A DNA stretch of 64,000 bases from Charina bottae (Eukaryota > Chordata > Lepidosauria > Squamata > Charinaidae), in assembly GCA_023362775.1 (NCBI GenBank), contig JALMGJ010000020.1, forward strand, positions 6,141,501-6,205,500, given 5' to 3'. Positions 21,212 to 32,760 of this stretch are shown piece after piece (positions within the stretch are counted from its first letter, which is position 1; each line of letters begins with the position of its first letter). The notes under the pieces are model-generated. The model did no database searches. It saw nothing but the letters and a program-made list of their open reading frames with translations, and was not told the origin of the DNA. The translations under genes and the position numbers were made by a program.

Positions 21212-24200
21212 CATCCAAGATGGCGACCGGGAGCGGACGCGGAGCCGTGAGCTGCTGTGAGGGGCGTCTTGGGGCTCGGTTTTAGAGTTTTAGAGTCCAG
21301 ACCCCCACCTTCATTTACCATTACCACCCCTTCGTTCCATCTGGTAGGGGGATTGGTTAAGGAACCCCAGAATTGTGTGCTACGGGGAACGGAGAATGGA
21401 GAAACGGAGGAAGAGAGCAAATCTGGCGGCTGCAGCTCCTGGTCAGAGAACTGGAGCGCTAATTGTGTGGCAGACCTGGAGTCCAGACCCTACCTTGTTT
21501 GCCATCTGGTGGGGAGAAGCGGCGGAGGAACTGGGACAGAGTGGCTGCGGGAGATACTCGGCAATGCGGAGGTTCGCGGTGTGCCTGTAGCGGCCAGGAG
21601 CAGTTTTGCTTTGCTGGGTGGACGGGAGACTGCATCGGCTGGAGGATTGTCGGGGCGGTGCAGTCTTGCTGGCCCCGGGTGGCATTTGGCTTGTTGGGGG
21701 GTGGTCTCTTTGGCCCCCTCGGCGAGTGCCCTGGCGAGTGCCCTGGGAGAGCGACCGGTGGACTTTGGCGCGAAAGACCTTCAGACATCTTGGTGGCCCA
21801 GACTCCTAACTATTATTGGATTAGCTGAACGACGAGCCCCAAATGCGTCATTATAGTACAACTTGGACTCCTCCCTACTCTGCTAGTGTTTTAATTGGAC
21901 CCAGGAGATGTTGGAGATCGGGTGGACTTAGGGAGAAGAACCCGAGACTCAGACATTGGACATTGGACTGGCCTTAACATCATTTGCAACAAGGACTAAC
22001 ATCATAGAGGACTGTTTGTTTGAATATAACAACTTGGAGTGATCCATTGGTTCCTTCCCAGGCAAGCGGCAGTGGGTTGGATCCCTTGGTGTGAGTGCTG
22101 GCCCCTCAATAGGTGAGAGATACTGGGTGGGGCTAGGAGTGTTTGTTTGTGTGTTTGAGTGCTCCCTGAGTGTTCTCAGTGGGGTAGGAATGATTGAGAT
22201 GCCCCTCCTCCACTAGTGAGAAGAGTTGAGGGGGGTGCATAGTAGAAGTGTTAGTAGTGTTTGTTGGGGAGTGTTGGGATCCCAACAGTGCCGAGAGCGT
22301 GAGCTGGTGCACTGGGGGGGTCCCTCCACTGCCTAGGATTGAATGTGCTTGAGAGGATGAGTGTATGGTGCAAGGGACCTATGTTGAGACCCAGGATTTC
22401 CGGGAGTGGAGGCTACCAACCTAGGAAGCTCGGGGGGCTGTAGGACGGGCCAACTGATAAAAGTGGTGATGGGTCGGGGATGTTATAATGGGAACTGGAG
22501 GGCAGGCCATCATCGGGGAAGATGCCCCCAGTGTTTGTTACCGGTGGCGTGTTCCGGCCCTCCAAGTTCATTCCCAGGCCCTGGACGACAGATCCTTGAG
22601 GGCCCTGGTCTCCGGCTGCTGCTTCTCAATGCCAGGTCGGTGAACAACAAGGCCCCTCTCATATGCGATTTGATTGCAGAGGAGGGGGCAGACCTGGCTT
22701 GTATCACCGAGACCTGGCTGGGCCCTGAGGGAGGGGTTGCCCTCTCGAAAATGTGCCCGGCCGGGTTTCAGGTGTGGCACCAGCCGAGACACCGGGGCAG
22801 GGGAGGTGGGGTGGTGGTTGTCATCCGAGAGTCTCTAATGGCTCACAGGGGCATTGCTCCACAAGTGGCCGGTTGTGAGACCCTGTTTTTTAAGTTGGGT
22901 TCCCGAGAACAGTTGGGAGTGTTGCTGCTGTACCAGCCTCCCTGCTGTGTAGCAACCTCCCTGCCTGAGCTGCTGGAGGCCGTCTCCGGGCTGGCAGTGG
23001 AGTTCCCCAGACTTATGGTTTTGGGGGACTTTAATCTGCCGTCCCTGGGACGGGCCTCGGAAGCGGCCCGGGAGTTCATGGCTACCATGGCAGCCATGGG
23101 CCTGTCTCAGATAATTAGGGACCCGACTAGAGACAGTGGCCTCACTCCGGACTTGGTATTCTTGTCTGAGCAATGGCAAAGTGATCTGAGGGGAGAGTTA
23201 GACCTGTCCCCGTTGTCATGGTCAGACCATGCCCTGGTGACTCTGAGACTCTCGTGCACCGCCCCACTCCGCAGGGAGGCGGGACCCATTCGATTGGTCC
23301 GCCCCGGCGACTGATGGACCCTATGAGGTTTCAGAGGGAGCTGGGGAGTATACTCGAGGATCTGTTGCACGGTCCAGCAGAGGCCCTGGTAGCAGCCTGG
23401 AATAAAGGGGCCGCGGGGGCCCTGGATAGGATCGCGCCTATGCGACCTCTCTTCCCTCATTCGACCCGTCACTCCCCGTGGTTTACGGAGCAGTTGAGGG
23501 TTTTGAAGAGGGTTAAGAGACGTCTGGAGCGCCGCTGGAGGAATACAAGGACTGAACCTGATCGGACACAAGCTAGAGCCGCTGTTAAGGCCTACCTTGT
23601 GGCGGTAAGAGCGGCGAAACATGTATATTTCTCCGCTCTTATTGCCTCTGCAGAATGCCAACCGACGACCCTGTTTAAGATAACAAGATCTTTGTTAGGT
23701 CAATCTAAACCAGTGACCTATTTACAGGGTCGATCGGAGGAGTTTTCTGAGCATCTGCAAGAGAAAATCGCTCAGATTCATTCTAAGTTGGACTCTATGC
23801 GTGATACACGGTCTGGGGAGATGACGGAGACATGTACTTACTCTGTTATCTGGGAACAGTTCGATCCTGTTGGACCTGAGGAAGTGGACAGAGTCCTCCG
23901 GATTGTGAAGGCCACCACTTGTTATCTAGATCCATGTCCCTCCTGGCTAGTAAAATCGGCTCGGGAGGTGACTTATGGTTGGGTCCAGGCGATGATCAAT
24001 GCATCTCTGGAGGAGGGGGTGTTCCCAGGAGCCTTTAAGGAGGCCCTGGTGCACCCCCTCCTCAAGAAGCCATCCCTGGACCCTACTGTTCTGGACAATT
24101 TTTGTCCAGTCTCCCACCTTCCCTTTTTAGGGAAGGTGGTGGAGAAAGTGGTGGCGTCGCAACTCCAGAGGATTCTGGATGAAACGGATTATCTAGACCC

Positions 24201-25625
24201 CTCTCAGTCAGGTTTCAGGCCGGGATATGGGACGGAGACTGCATTGGTCACGCTTATGGATGATCTCTGGCAAGGATGGGATGGTGGTAGTGCATCCATC
24301 CTTATCCTTTTAGATCTCTCAGCGGCTTTTGATACCATCGACCATGGTATCCTTTTGGGACGGCTCAGGGAGTTGGGGGTGGGCGGTGTGGTGTTGCAGT
24401 GGTTCGCCTCCTTCCTCCAGGGCCGTTCCCAATCAGTGATGATAGGGGAGGAGAGATCTGACCCACGGCCCCTCCTGTGTGGGGTGCCACAGGGTTCGGT
24501 GCTCTCCCCTCTCCTGTTTAACATCTATATGAAGCCGCTGGGTGAGATCATCCGTCACCACGGGATGAAATACCATCTATATGCTGATGATACACAGCTG
24601 TATATTTCCATCCCGGGTGAAGTAAGTGATGCAGCTGCCACCCTATCTCAGTGTCTGGACGCTGTGGGGGCCTGGATGGGGAACAACAGGCTTCGACTGA
24701 ACCCTGGTAAGACGGAGTGGCTATGGATTGATGGCCGCTCGGGTCCTAGGAAGTTGTCATCTTTGGCTCTAGATGGGGTGGCACTACCCCATTCAGAGCC
24801 TGTGCGGAATCTGGGGGTTCTCCTGGACTCACGACTCCTGCTGGAAGAGCAGGTGGCAGTCGTGGCCAGGAGGGCCTTTGCACAACTTCGGATTGTGCAC
24901 CAGTTACGCCCTTTCCTGGACCGAGATGCCCTCCGAACAGTCACTCATGCCCTCGTCATCTCCCACATAGACTATTGTAATGCGCTCTACATGGGGCTAC
25001 CCTTGAGGAGTATCCGGAAGCTTCAACTGGTCCAGAATGCGGCTGCGAGGACAATTATTGGGGCCAGAAGATCGGCCCATGTGACACCGTTGTTACGCGA
25101 GCTGCATTGGGTACCGGATTGCTTCCGGGTGCAATTCAAGGTGTTGGTTATCACCTTTAAAGCCCTACATGGCATAGGACCAGGTTACCTGAGGGACCGT
25201 CTCATCCCCAGAACATCGACCCGTCCCACCCATTCAGCTAGAGAGGGCTTGCTACGGACCCCATCGCTTAAAGAGATTCACCTAGCGGGGTCCAGGAAGC
25301 GGGCCTTCTCTGCAGTGGCGCCCGCCCTTTGGAATATCTTACCCCCGGAGCTGAGGCTGATGTCCTCACTCCCAGCCTTCCGGAAAGGCTTAAAGACCTG
25401 GTTCTGCCGTCTTGCCTGGGAGGGAAACGTCAACAGTTCCTCTTGGGGATGGCTGGCCCCTTGAAGCCTCCCAGTGACTTATTTTAATATTCTTCTTGGA
25501 ATTTATATTTTGTATTTATGTAATTTTATATATTTTTAATCTCTATTTTGCTGTGCACCGCCCAGGGTCCCCGTTGGGGGAGATGGGCGGTAATATAAAT
25601 TTAATAAAATAAATAAATACATACA
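21212..25625 (+). mobile_element. L2-like LINE copy B, essentially full length
   Basis: It begins near aagatggcgaccggg, has a GC-rich leader to about 22380 with the same conserved blocks as copy A, then one large ORF, a 3' UTR with cgcccagggtccccgttggggg (about 25560) and gatgggcggtaatataaat, and an AAATA/ACAT-rich tail. At about 4.4 kb it appears complete. A 199-codon frame in the leader (21257-21856) is not conserved in copy A and is not called a gene. Confidence 0.88.
22406..25464 (+). pseudogene. L2-like LINE ORF2 (endonuclease-RT), copy B, one frameshift
   Basis: Endonuclease residues in order: LLNARSVNNK (near 22624), ITETWLGPE (near 22705), VLGDFNLPS (about 23018-23043), PDLVFL, SWSDHALV (near 23214). 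RT: LLKKPSLDPTVL, QSGFRPGYGTET, LLDLSAAFDTIDH, CGVPQGSVLSPLLFN and YADD at 24580-24591, then a conserved C-terminal region (LRELHWVPD, PALWNILPPEL). The only lesion seen is a 1-base deletion near 23305 (cgccccggc against cgcccctggc in copy A), which moves the frame once. Otherwise about 1,010 codons are open. The true start is uncertain: copy A starts with an ATG that copy B has out of frame. The protein would drive target-primed reverse transcription. Confidence 0.92.
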
Positions 25626-25629
25626 TAAA

Positions 25630-26944
25630 TACTTCTGGGCAACCTTTTATGATTAAATCCAGTATCACCCATTCTGTGTGTTGGGGCCTTCTCAGCTGGT
25701 TTATCCTCAGAGAGGAAAATTAGCAGTGGGAAGCCCTCGAAAGCCACTCAATCTGCAGATCCAGGCTCCAACACAGGGAGCGGGGAAGAGCCAGTATCTT
25801 GGACCTATCTACCAATCCCAAGAGAAAGGTACGTAACTGTCAGATTGCAGAGAAGAAATAATTAGGAAAAGATGTTGCTCTTGAGTAACCTCTCATCTCA
25901 AGCAAGTACTAAGTATTTACTCAAAAACAGCCAGTTGGTGGAAATACTGTACCCTTCGTATTCCTGTAATTGTCTCCCTTGCATCCTGTTCTCGGACCCT
26001 GTGACTAAGAGTTTAAATGGGCTTGTTGCCTGGATCTTGATTTTCCTTGCAAACCTCATCTTGATTACTACAAGCTGAGTCATCTGTATTTTGATTGCCC
26101 TTCTCAGCTTGACTTTCAGGCTGCTTGTTGTCTATCTTTCTCCTTGACTGTTGCAGTCTAAGAAAAATTGTACTTTGATCTGTGTTCTGCTGAGCTTCCC
26201 ATCTTGAACAGGAACCAAATATTCCAAGACAGTATCCCTATTCAGGTCTTCAGCTTGATGCATAAGGACCCCAAGTGTGCAAGGAAAAGATATCTGACTG
26301 GCCACCAGGGATGGAGGTGGCCCCCAAAGCCTTGGATGAGGTTTCCAGAGCCCTTTCAGAGGTTATTACTGAACTGTACTGTTTAATGTGACAAAAGGAC
26401 AAAATAAGTAAACAAAATAATAGTACATTAATTATAGAGAATTTAAATAAAAGCAAATGTAGTTTTTCCTTCAAACTCAACTCGTTTTTTTTTTGTCTTA
26501 GCCCACCTGTTTTTGAGATTGTGGCTACCCGCAGCCCTCAAACTGAAATATGTTGCACCCCCACCTGGTGTAGGGGATTGGGATCATGAATACCACTTTC
26601 ATTGCCTCTATTCTCCCTGACTTTTGGGCACTGAGAATGGATGTTAGAATGGAGAGGTAGAGCCAGCATTCGCAATTTGATGTGGGAAAATGATATATGG
26701 CCTCCTGACCCTTTACACATTTGATACCCCCATGCATTCAGACTAAATGCTTGAGTAGGACTAATGACATTTATTGTGTCTACATTCCTCCTCCTCCCCA
26801 TGATCATTGTGGCCAGAACCTTCATTCAATCAATCCATAGCACTGTTGCATCCTTGTTTTCCTGAAACTTTTTGAAGCTTGTTTGTAATTTCTGACTTAG
26901 AGGGCAAGCCACAAAAAAAGCCACAACCTGTTCATTCTGATTTA
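25630..26944. other. No gene seen (intergenic)
   Basis: No credible coding frame or repeat; short frames at 25872-26386 lack motifs. Confidence 0.55.
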
Positions 26945-26957
26945 ATGACAAACTATA

Positions 26958-27295
26958 AAGGTAAAGGTAAAGGTTTCCCCCACACATTTGTGCAGTCGTG
27001 TCCGACTCTAGGGGCTGGTGCTCATCTCCGTTTGTTAGCCGAAGAGCCAGCGTTGTCCGAAGACATTTCCACAGTCATGTGGCTGCATGACGCACACGGA
27101 AGGCTGTTACCTACTCACCGAAGTGGTACCTATTCATCTACTTGCATTTGCATGCTTTCGAATTGCTAGGTTGGCAAGAGCTGGAGCTAGTGCGGGAGCT
27201 CACTCCGCACACAGGGCTAGGGATTCGAACCTCCGATCTTGCGTTCTTCCAATCGACAAGCCTGGCGTCTTACCCGTTGAGCCACCACACCCCTT
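26958..27295 (-). mobile_element. Sauria-type SINE, full length
   Basis: Reverse orientation: the tail (aaaggtaaaggtaaagg) is on the left and the tRNA-like head (gagccaccacacccctt) on the right. A perfect 13-bp duplication ATGACAAACTATA flanks it at 26945-26957 and 27296-27308. Confidence 0.95.
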
Positions 27296-27539
27296 ATGAC
27301 AAACTATAGTTTGTTGCAAACCAGGGAGGAGGGAGTACACGTTTTTTTCCACTGTCTCACTCCTACTTACTCTAGGCATATGCATTTTTCTGTTCAACCT
27401 TTAACTTTGGAACAACTATGCTATCCTTCTGTATAGTGATGGCCAAATTCTACTCTATTTCTCCCCATTTGAATAATCTGAAACATTTTACATTGTTTTT
27501 TTACAATTAAGAGTTACCCAGAAAGTATAGCAAACCAGT

Positions 27540-27743
27540 AAAAGGTAAAGGTAAAGGTTTTCCCCTGCAGAGTTGTGTCCGACTCTAGGGGGCGGTGCTC
27601 ATCTCTGTTTCTTAGCCGAAGAGCCAGCGCTGTCCGAAGACACTTCCACTGTCATGTGGCCGGCATGACACGTGCGGAATGCTGTTACCATCCCACCGAA
27701 GTGGTACCTATTTATCTACTTGCATTTGCATGCTTTTGCATGC
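27540..27743 (-). mobile_element. Sauria-type SINE, 5'-truncated
   Basis: It keeps the Bov-B-like tail and body but stops at tgcatgcttttgcatgc, before the tRNA head. A 13-bp duplication ATAGCAAACCAGT at 27527-27539 and 27744-27756 shows that the short form is the inserted product and not a later deletion. Confidence 0.92.
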
Positions 27744-27756
27744 ATAGCAAACCAGT

Positions 27757-28232
27757 ATAACTTACTAATAGTGATCTTATACTCTCCTTTTATACTTTGC
27801 ATTCCTCCTTTTACAATTGTGGTGCCCTCGGGTTTTGTCTTTCCTTTTGTCGTGAATAATTCTTGCTGTCTGCTTTCTTAATATTATTTTGTTTCACCAA
27901 ATTGGTACAGTATGGAAGCAGAACCAGGGCCAAAGAAAAGTTTTTTTTCAGTATGACTTTGGGGAAATACGGAAGAGCTTCTTACCAAAAACTGCATACC
28001 AGAGCACAGCAGAATGATTGCAGGTAATGACAAAGGGATGCCAGCTCAACAAACCTCACCAGCGTCAATTAATGCAGGGTGACACTTGATGAGCTATAAT
28101 TACTTGAAGTTAAAAGTGGACATAAGCCTTTTCTGTTTTATTTAAAGCATGACCTTCACCAGCCTGCAGCAGCTGACTGAACAAATAAACCACAAAACAA
28201 GTATGACATTAAAATATAAAATAATGGATGAC
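27757..28232. other. No gene seen
   Basis: Nothing supportable. Confidence 0.55.
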
Positions 28233-28243
28233 TCAGGGATGTT

Positions 28244-28431
28244 TAAAAAAAAAGGTAAAGGTTCCCCTCGCACATTTGTGCAGTCGTGTCCAACTCTAGG
28301 GGCCGGTGCTCATCTCCGTTTCTTAGTCGAAGAGCCAGCGTTGTCCGAAGACACTTCCACGGTCATGTGGCCGGCATGACGCGTGCGGAACGCTGTTACC
28401 TACCCACCGAAGTGGTACCTCCACGCCCCTT
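28244..28431 (-). mobile_element. Sauria-type SINE with internal deletion
   Basis: Tail and body run to cgaagtggtacct, then the sequence jumps to the last head bases ccacgcccctt, so about 150 bp including both pol III boxes are missing. An 11-bp duplication TCAGGGATGTT flanks it (28233-28243 and 28432-28442). Both ends are present, unlike ordinary 5' truncation. Confidence 0.9.
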
Positions 28432-28442
28432 TCAGGGATGTT

Positions 28443-29344
28443 ACCAATGCATAAATAGGGACATTTTACTCTTTGTGGAATGGACAGTACTGATATCAAA
28501 CATCTACTGATCTAGATGTGGGACTTGTTTCTGGCTGCTTGGTCATAGGGCATCTTCAGCTGTTCCCTGAGCCAAGGAAAACCCAGAGTCAAAGACTAGG
28601 TAAATATCTGCTTTGGAAGCCCGTTTCTCAGCTTCACACACAGATGTTTGTTAAGGTGTCAAATTGTTGCTTTGCTTTTATTAAATTTATATTCTATGTC
28701 TTCTCCAGGAGTTCACTGTCCCCCATCTTTAGACACTTAACCTTTAGTTCCATTTCAGTACTTTCTCCCCTTATTCCATCACTGGGTTGATCAGCACTGT
28801 TCCGGGTTGACAGGCAGAAAATCTCCCTGCAAGCCACCCTGACCACTTGGTACAATTGCCGAGAAAGCCATTCACATTTGCCAAAGTCTTGCCTTTTCAT
28901 GGGCAGAGTCTGAAGTGGCAGCTGGAGAGGCATCTAGCTGCGAAGGTTGGTAATAACAGGCAAGCTTTCCTTCAGGCACATTGATCTTCTCTTGAGGGCC
29001 TCGGCTTTGCATGTTATTCATGGCAGAAAGCAAGGGAAAATGAGCATGAATACGACCCACAGCTGACCCACATCTTATTTCAGGGACGGTGATTGTTCTG
29101 CCCAGCCTCTGTGCTGAAAGGCAACCTCAAAACCAGCCCAGCAGGACCATTGGATACATTTCATCAGAAAATAAACAGCAGAGAGAGGATTAATGTCTGT
29201 AGCTGGTTGCCTCATGCCAGCAGCTAATTGGTACAGGTTGCCTCAAATGTGCCAGTTCCTCTTACTGAGTCTCCATTTAGTCAACTCAGGTTGCCCAAAC
29301 CTGCTTGCCTGTAACATCAAGGTCCAAAGTGCATTTGCATTCAG
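28443..29344. other. No gene seen
   Basis: Frames at 28694-28933 (minus) and 28518-28790 have no motif. No repeat recognised. Confidence 0.55.
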
Positions 29345-29741
29345 CTAAATCTGCTGCACCCGCCCTCTGGAACATATGCCGCCCAAGGTCAGGCTGGCCC
29401 TGACCTTGAGGGCCTTCTGGAAGGGCCGGAAGAGCTGGCTTTGCCATCTGGCCTGGAGGGGCCGTCAGAGAGTGGCGAGAGAGAGAGAGACCATAAAATG
29501 GCTGTACTCTTCTTGAAGGGCTCTGCTCTCCCGGTGATTGTACTCTGTGGCTTTTAATTGTTTTTTATTGTTTTAACATTTTGTATTGTTTGTATGGTTG
29601 CTTTATTATTATGGTTGATTGCACAGTCAGCAAAATATTTAGACTGGATTTGGCATTTTTGTCCACCTATCGAGTCCTTCCCAAGGACCTGGGATAGGCA
29701 GATGTTGTTTAATAATATTAAAGGTATCATTGCAGGATGTA

Positions 29742-29793
<52 letters not shown>

Positions 29794-29895
29794 TGATTTT
29801 TTGGTATTGTTTATGTTTTAATTGTAAGCCACCCAGAGTTATGAATGTGAGATGGGCAGCTATATAAATTGAATAAAACAAACAAACAAATAAAT
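29345..29895 (+). mobile_element. L2-like LINE 3' end, decayed
   Basis: Translation near 29357 gives PALWN, then pieces equivalent to the end of copy B ORF2 (FRKGLKTWFCRLAWEG) with frameshifts. The 3' UTR motif accacccagag...gatgggcagctatataaat (29828-29868) and a short AAAC/AAAT tail follow. An (ATT)n run expanded inside it. Confidence 0.75.
29742..29793. repeat. (ATT)n microsatellite
   Basis: About 17 units inside the L2 3' UTR relic. Confidence 0.95.
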
Positions 29896-30035
29896 CTGAG
29901 TACAACACTTGGGACCCTTATGCAATCTGTTTTCCAGATGTTGTGGAAGATCTTAGATGTACTCAACCAAACTACATGTCCCACAAGATGGTACTGTTTA
30001 ACCAAGAAGACCTAGTGCACCCCCTGTGTCAGATT

Positions 30036-32259
30036 TGGTGGGATGCCCTCATAGTCAATAAAAGAGTGGGAAAGGCAATACTGGGGTACAACCTCAAAAA
30101 TGACAGAATGATCTCAGTTCGAATCCAAGGCAAACCATTCAACATCACAGTGATGCAAGTCTATGCCCCAACCACTGATGCTGAAGAAGCTGAAGTCAAC
30201 CCGTTCTATGAAGACCTACAACACCTTCTAGAACTAACACCAAAAAAAGATGTCCTTTTCATCATAGGGGACTGGAATGCGAAAGTAGGAAGTCAAGAAA
30301 TAACCAGAATAACAGGAAAGTCCAGCCTTGGAGTACAAAATGAAGCAGGTTGTGGTCAAGTGGCTGTCTGATGAGGCTTTACGAATAGCTGAGGAAAGAA
30401 GGGAAGCAAAAGGCAAGGGAGAAAGGGAAAGATATAACCAACTGAATGCAGATTTCCAGAGAATAGCAAGGAGAGATAAGGCGGCCTTCTTAAATGAACA
30501 ATGCAAAGAAATCGAGGAAAACAATAGAATGGGGAAGACTAGAGATCTCTTCAAGAAAATCGGAGATATCAAGGGAACGTTTTGTGCAAAGATGGGCATG
30601 ATAAAGGACAAAAAAGGCAGGGACCTAACAGAAGCAGAAGAGATTAAGAAGAGGTGGCAAGAATACACAGAAGAACTATACAAGAAAGATGTTAATATTC
30701 CTGATAAATACGATGGTGTGGTCACTGACCTTGAGCCGGACATCCTAGAGAGTGAAGTCAAGTGGGCCTTAGGAAGCATTACTAACAACAAAGCTAGCGG
30801 AGAAGACAGTATCCCAGCTGAGCTATTTAAAATCCTAAAAGATGATGCTGTTAAAGTGCTGCACTCACTATGCCAACAAATTTGGAAAACTCAACAGTGG
30901 CCACAGGATTGGAAAAGGTCAGTTTACGTTCCAATTCCAAAGAAGGGCAATGCCAAAGAATGTTCAAACTACCGTACAATTGCGCTCATTTCACAAGCTA
31001 GCAAGGTTATGCTCAAAATCCTACAAGCTAGGCTTCAGTAGTATGTGAACCGAGAACTACCAGAAGTGCAAGCTGGGTTTCGAAGAGGCAGAGGAACTAG
31101 AGATCAGACTGCCAACATTCGCTGGATCATGGAAAAAACAAGAGAGTTCCAGAAAAACATCTACTTCTGCTTCATTGACTACGCTAAAGCCTTCGATTGT
31201 GTGGATCACAACAAACTGTGGCAAATTCTCAAAGAGATGGGAGTACCAGACCACCTTACCTGTCTCCTGAGAAACCTGTATGCAGGTCAAGAAGCAACAG
31301 TTAGAACCGGACATGGAACAACCGATTGGTTCAAAATTGGGAAAGGAGTATGACAAGGCTGTATATTATCACCCTGCTAATTTAACTTATATGCAGAGTA
31401 CATCATGAGAAATGCCGGGCTGGATGAATTACAAGCCGGAGTTAAGATTGCCGGGAGAAGTATCAACAACCTCAGATATGCAGATGATACCACCCTAATG
31501 GCAGAAAGTGAAGAGGAACTAAAGAGCCTCTTGATAAGGGTGAAAGAGGGGAGTGCAAAAGCTGGCTTGAAACTCAACATTAAAAAAACCCAGATCATGG
31601 CATCTGGTCCCATCACTTCCTGGCAAATAGAAGGGGAAGAAATGGAAGCAGTGACAGATTTTATTTTCTTGGGCTCCAAGATCACCGCAGACGGTGACTG
31701 CAGCCATGAAATTAAAAGACGCTTGCTCCTTGGCAGGAAATCTATGGCAAACCTAGACAGCATAATAAAACGCAGAGACATCACCTTGCTGACAAAGGTC
31801 CGTATAATTAAAGCTATGGTTTTCCCAGTAGTAATGTATGGCTGTGAGAGTTGGACCATAAGGAAGGCTGAGCGCCGAAGAATTGATGCTTTCGAACTGT
31901 GGTGCTGGAGAAGACTCTTGAGAGTCCCTTGGACTGCAAGGAGGTCAAATCAGTCAATCCTAAAGGAAATCAACCCTGACTGCTCATTGGAAGGACAGAT
32001 GCTGAAGCTGAAGCTCAAATACTTTGGCCACCTAATGTGAAGAGAGGACTCACTGGAAAAGACCCTGATGCTGGGAAAGACTGAAGGCAAAAGGAGAAGG
32101 GGATGGCAGAGGATGAGATGGTTAGATAGCATCACTGATGTAATGAACATCAAATTGAGTAAACTCCGGTAGACAGTGGAGGACAGAAAGGCCTGGCGTG
32201 CTATGGTCCATGAGGTCACGAAGAGTCGGACACGACTAAATGACTGAACAACAACAAAT
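30036..32259 (+). mobile_element. Bov-B (RTE-clade) LINE, 5'-truncated and internally deleted
   Basis: Endonuclease, RT and the diagnostic Bov-B 3' end (gtcacgaagagtcggacacg, then actaaatgactgaacaacaa) are present. The 5' part is missing and about 400 bp or more are lost at about 30325, between endonuclease and linker. Bov-B is known in squamates and ruminants and is the accepted case of horizontal spread between them. No clear target duplication was found. Confidence 0.95.
30040..32245 (+). pseudogene. Bov-B ORF2 remnant (endonuclease, RT)
   Basis: Endonuclease piece: ALIVNKRVGKAILG, VMQVYAPT, FIIGDWNAKVG (about 30265-30297). After the deletion near 30325 the frame changes and runs through VPIPKKGNAKECSNYRTIAL, AGFRRGRGTRDQ, FIDYAKAFDCVDH and LRYADDTTLMAE (RT loop, about 31470-31500). 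The C-terminal part has VVMYGCESWT and FELWCWRRLLRVPW. Stops: TAG 31039-31041, TGA 31351-31353 (CGA decay in RQGC), TAA near 31377, TGA 32038-32040 and a later TAG. It is non-functional. Confidence 0.93.
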
Positions 32260-32404
32260 ACCCTCTCCATAATCAGGTCAACAATTTCAGTCCTACCCCT
32301 TCCAGGGCAGCCCCTTGGGCACAGTAAATATATAGAAAGTATTAAAGCACAGCTTCTGCTAGAGGAAAGTTCCACATGCCTGTCCAAGTGTTTAATTTGT
32401 TTTA

Positions 32405-32760
32405 TGCTGGGAAATTATTATTATTATTATTTTCGTGTCCAGATCAAACTTTACTCTGCCAAAATGTAGCCACCGCCACAGCTTTCTCATTAGCTTGCTC
32501 TAGGTCGTCAACAGTACAAGGCTCCGGCAGTAATCGACACACCATCAGATGTGCCGGGTCTTGGGTTTCTCCGCTGTTAGGGTTGGTTGTGACAATGACC
32601 GTTTTGGTGGGTTCATCTTCCGCTTAGCTGTGGTTTGATCTGGTGTTAGAAGGATTAGCCGGTGCAATTCACCGTTTCCAGGGTACGCCTGATTGTATTA
32701 TTGTTTGGACAATCTTCGGGGAGGCTCCTTCTGTGTACATCTGTTTTATGGTGGGAAATG
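32405..32760 (-). mobile_element. Unclassified retroelement 3' fragment
   Basis: Read on the minus strand, a less AT-rich segment (ccggagccttgtactgttga; ggcggtggctacattttgg) ends in gacacgaaaataataataat. A sharp end in an (AAT)n tail is typical of a LINE 3' end, perhaps R4- or CR1-like. The left edge is the tail; the right edge is a guess. Confidence 0.4.

Noticed and set aside
21257..21856. 199-codon frame upstream of LINE copy B ORF2, a possible ORF1
   Set aside because: GC-rich leader with several overlapping frames; LINE copy A has unrelated translations in the same region.
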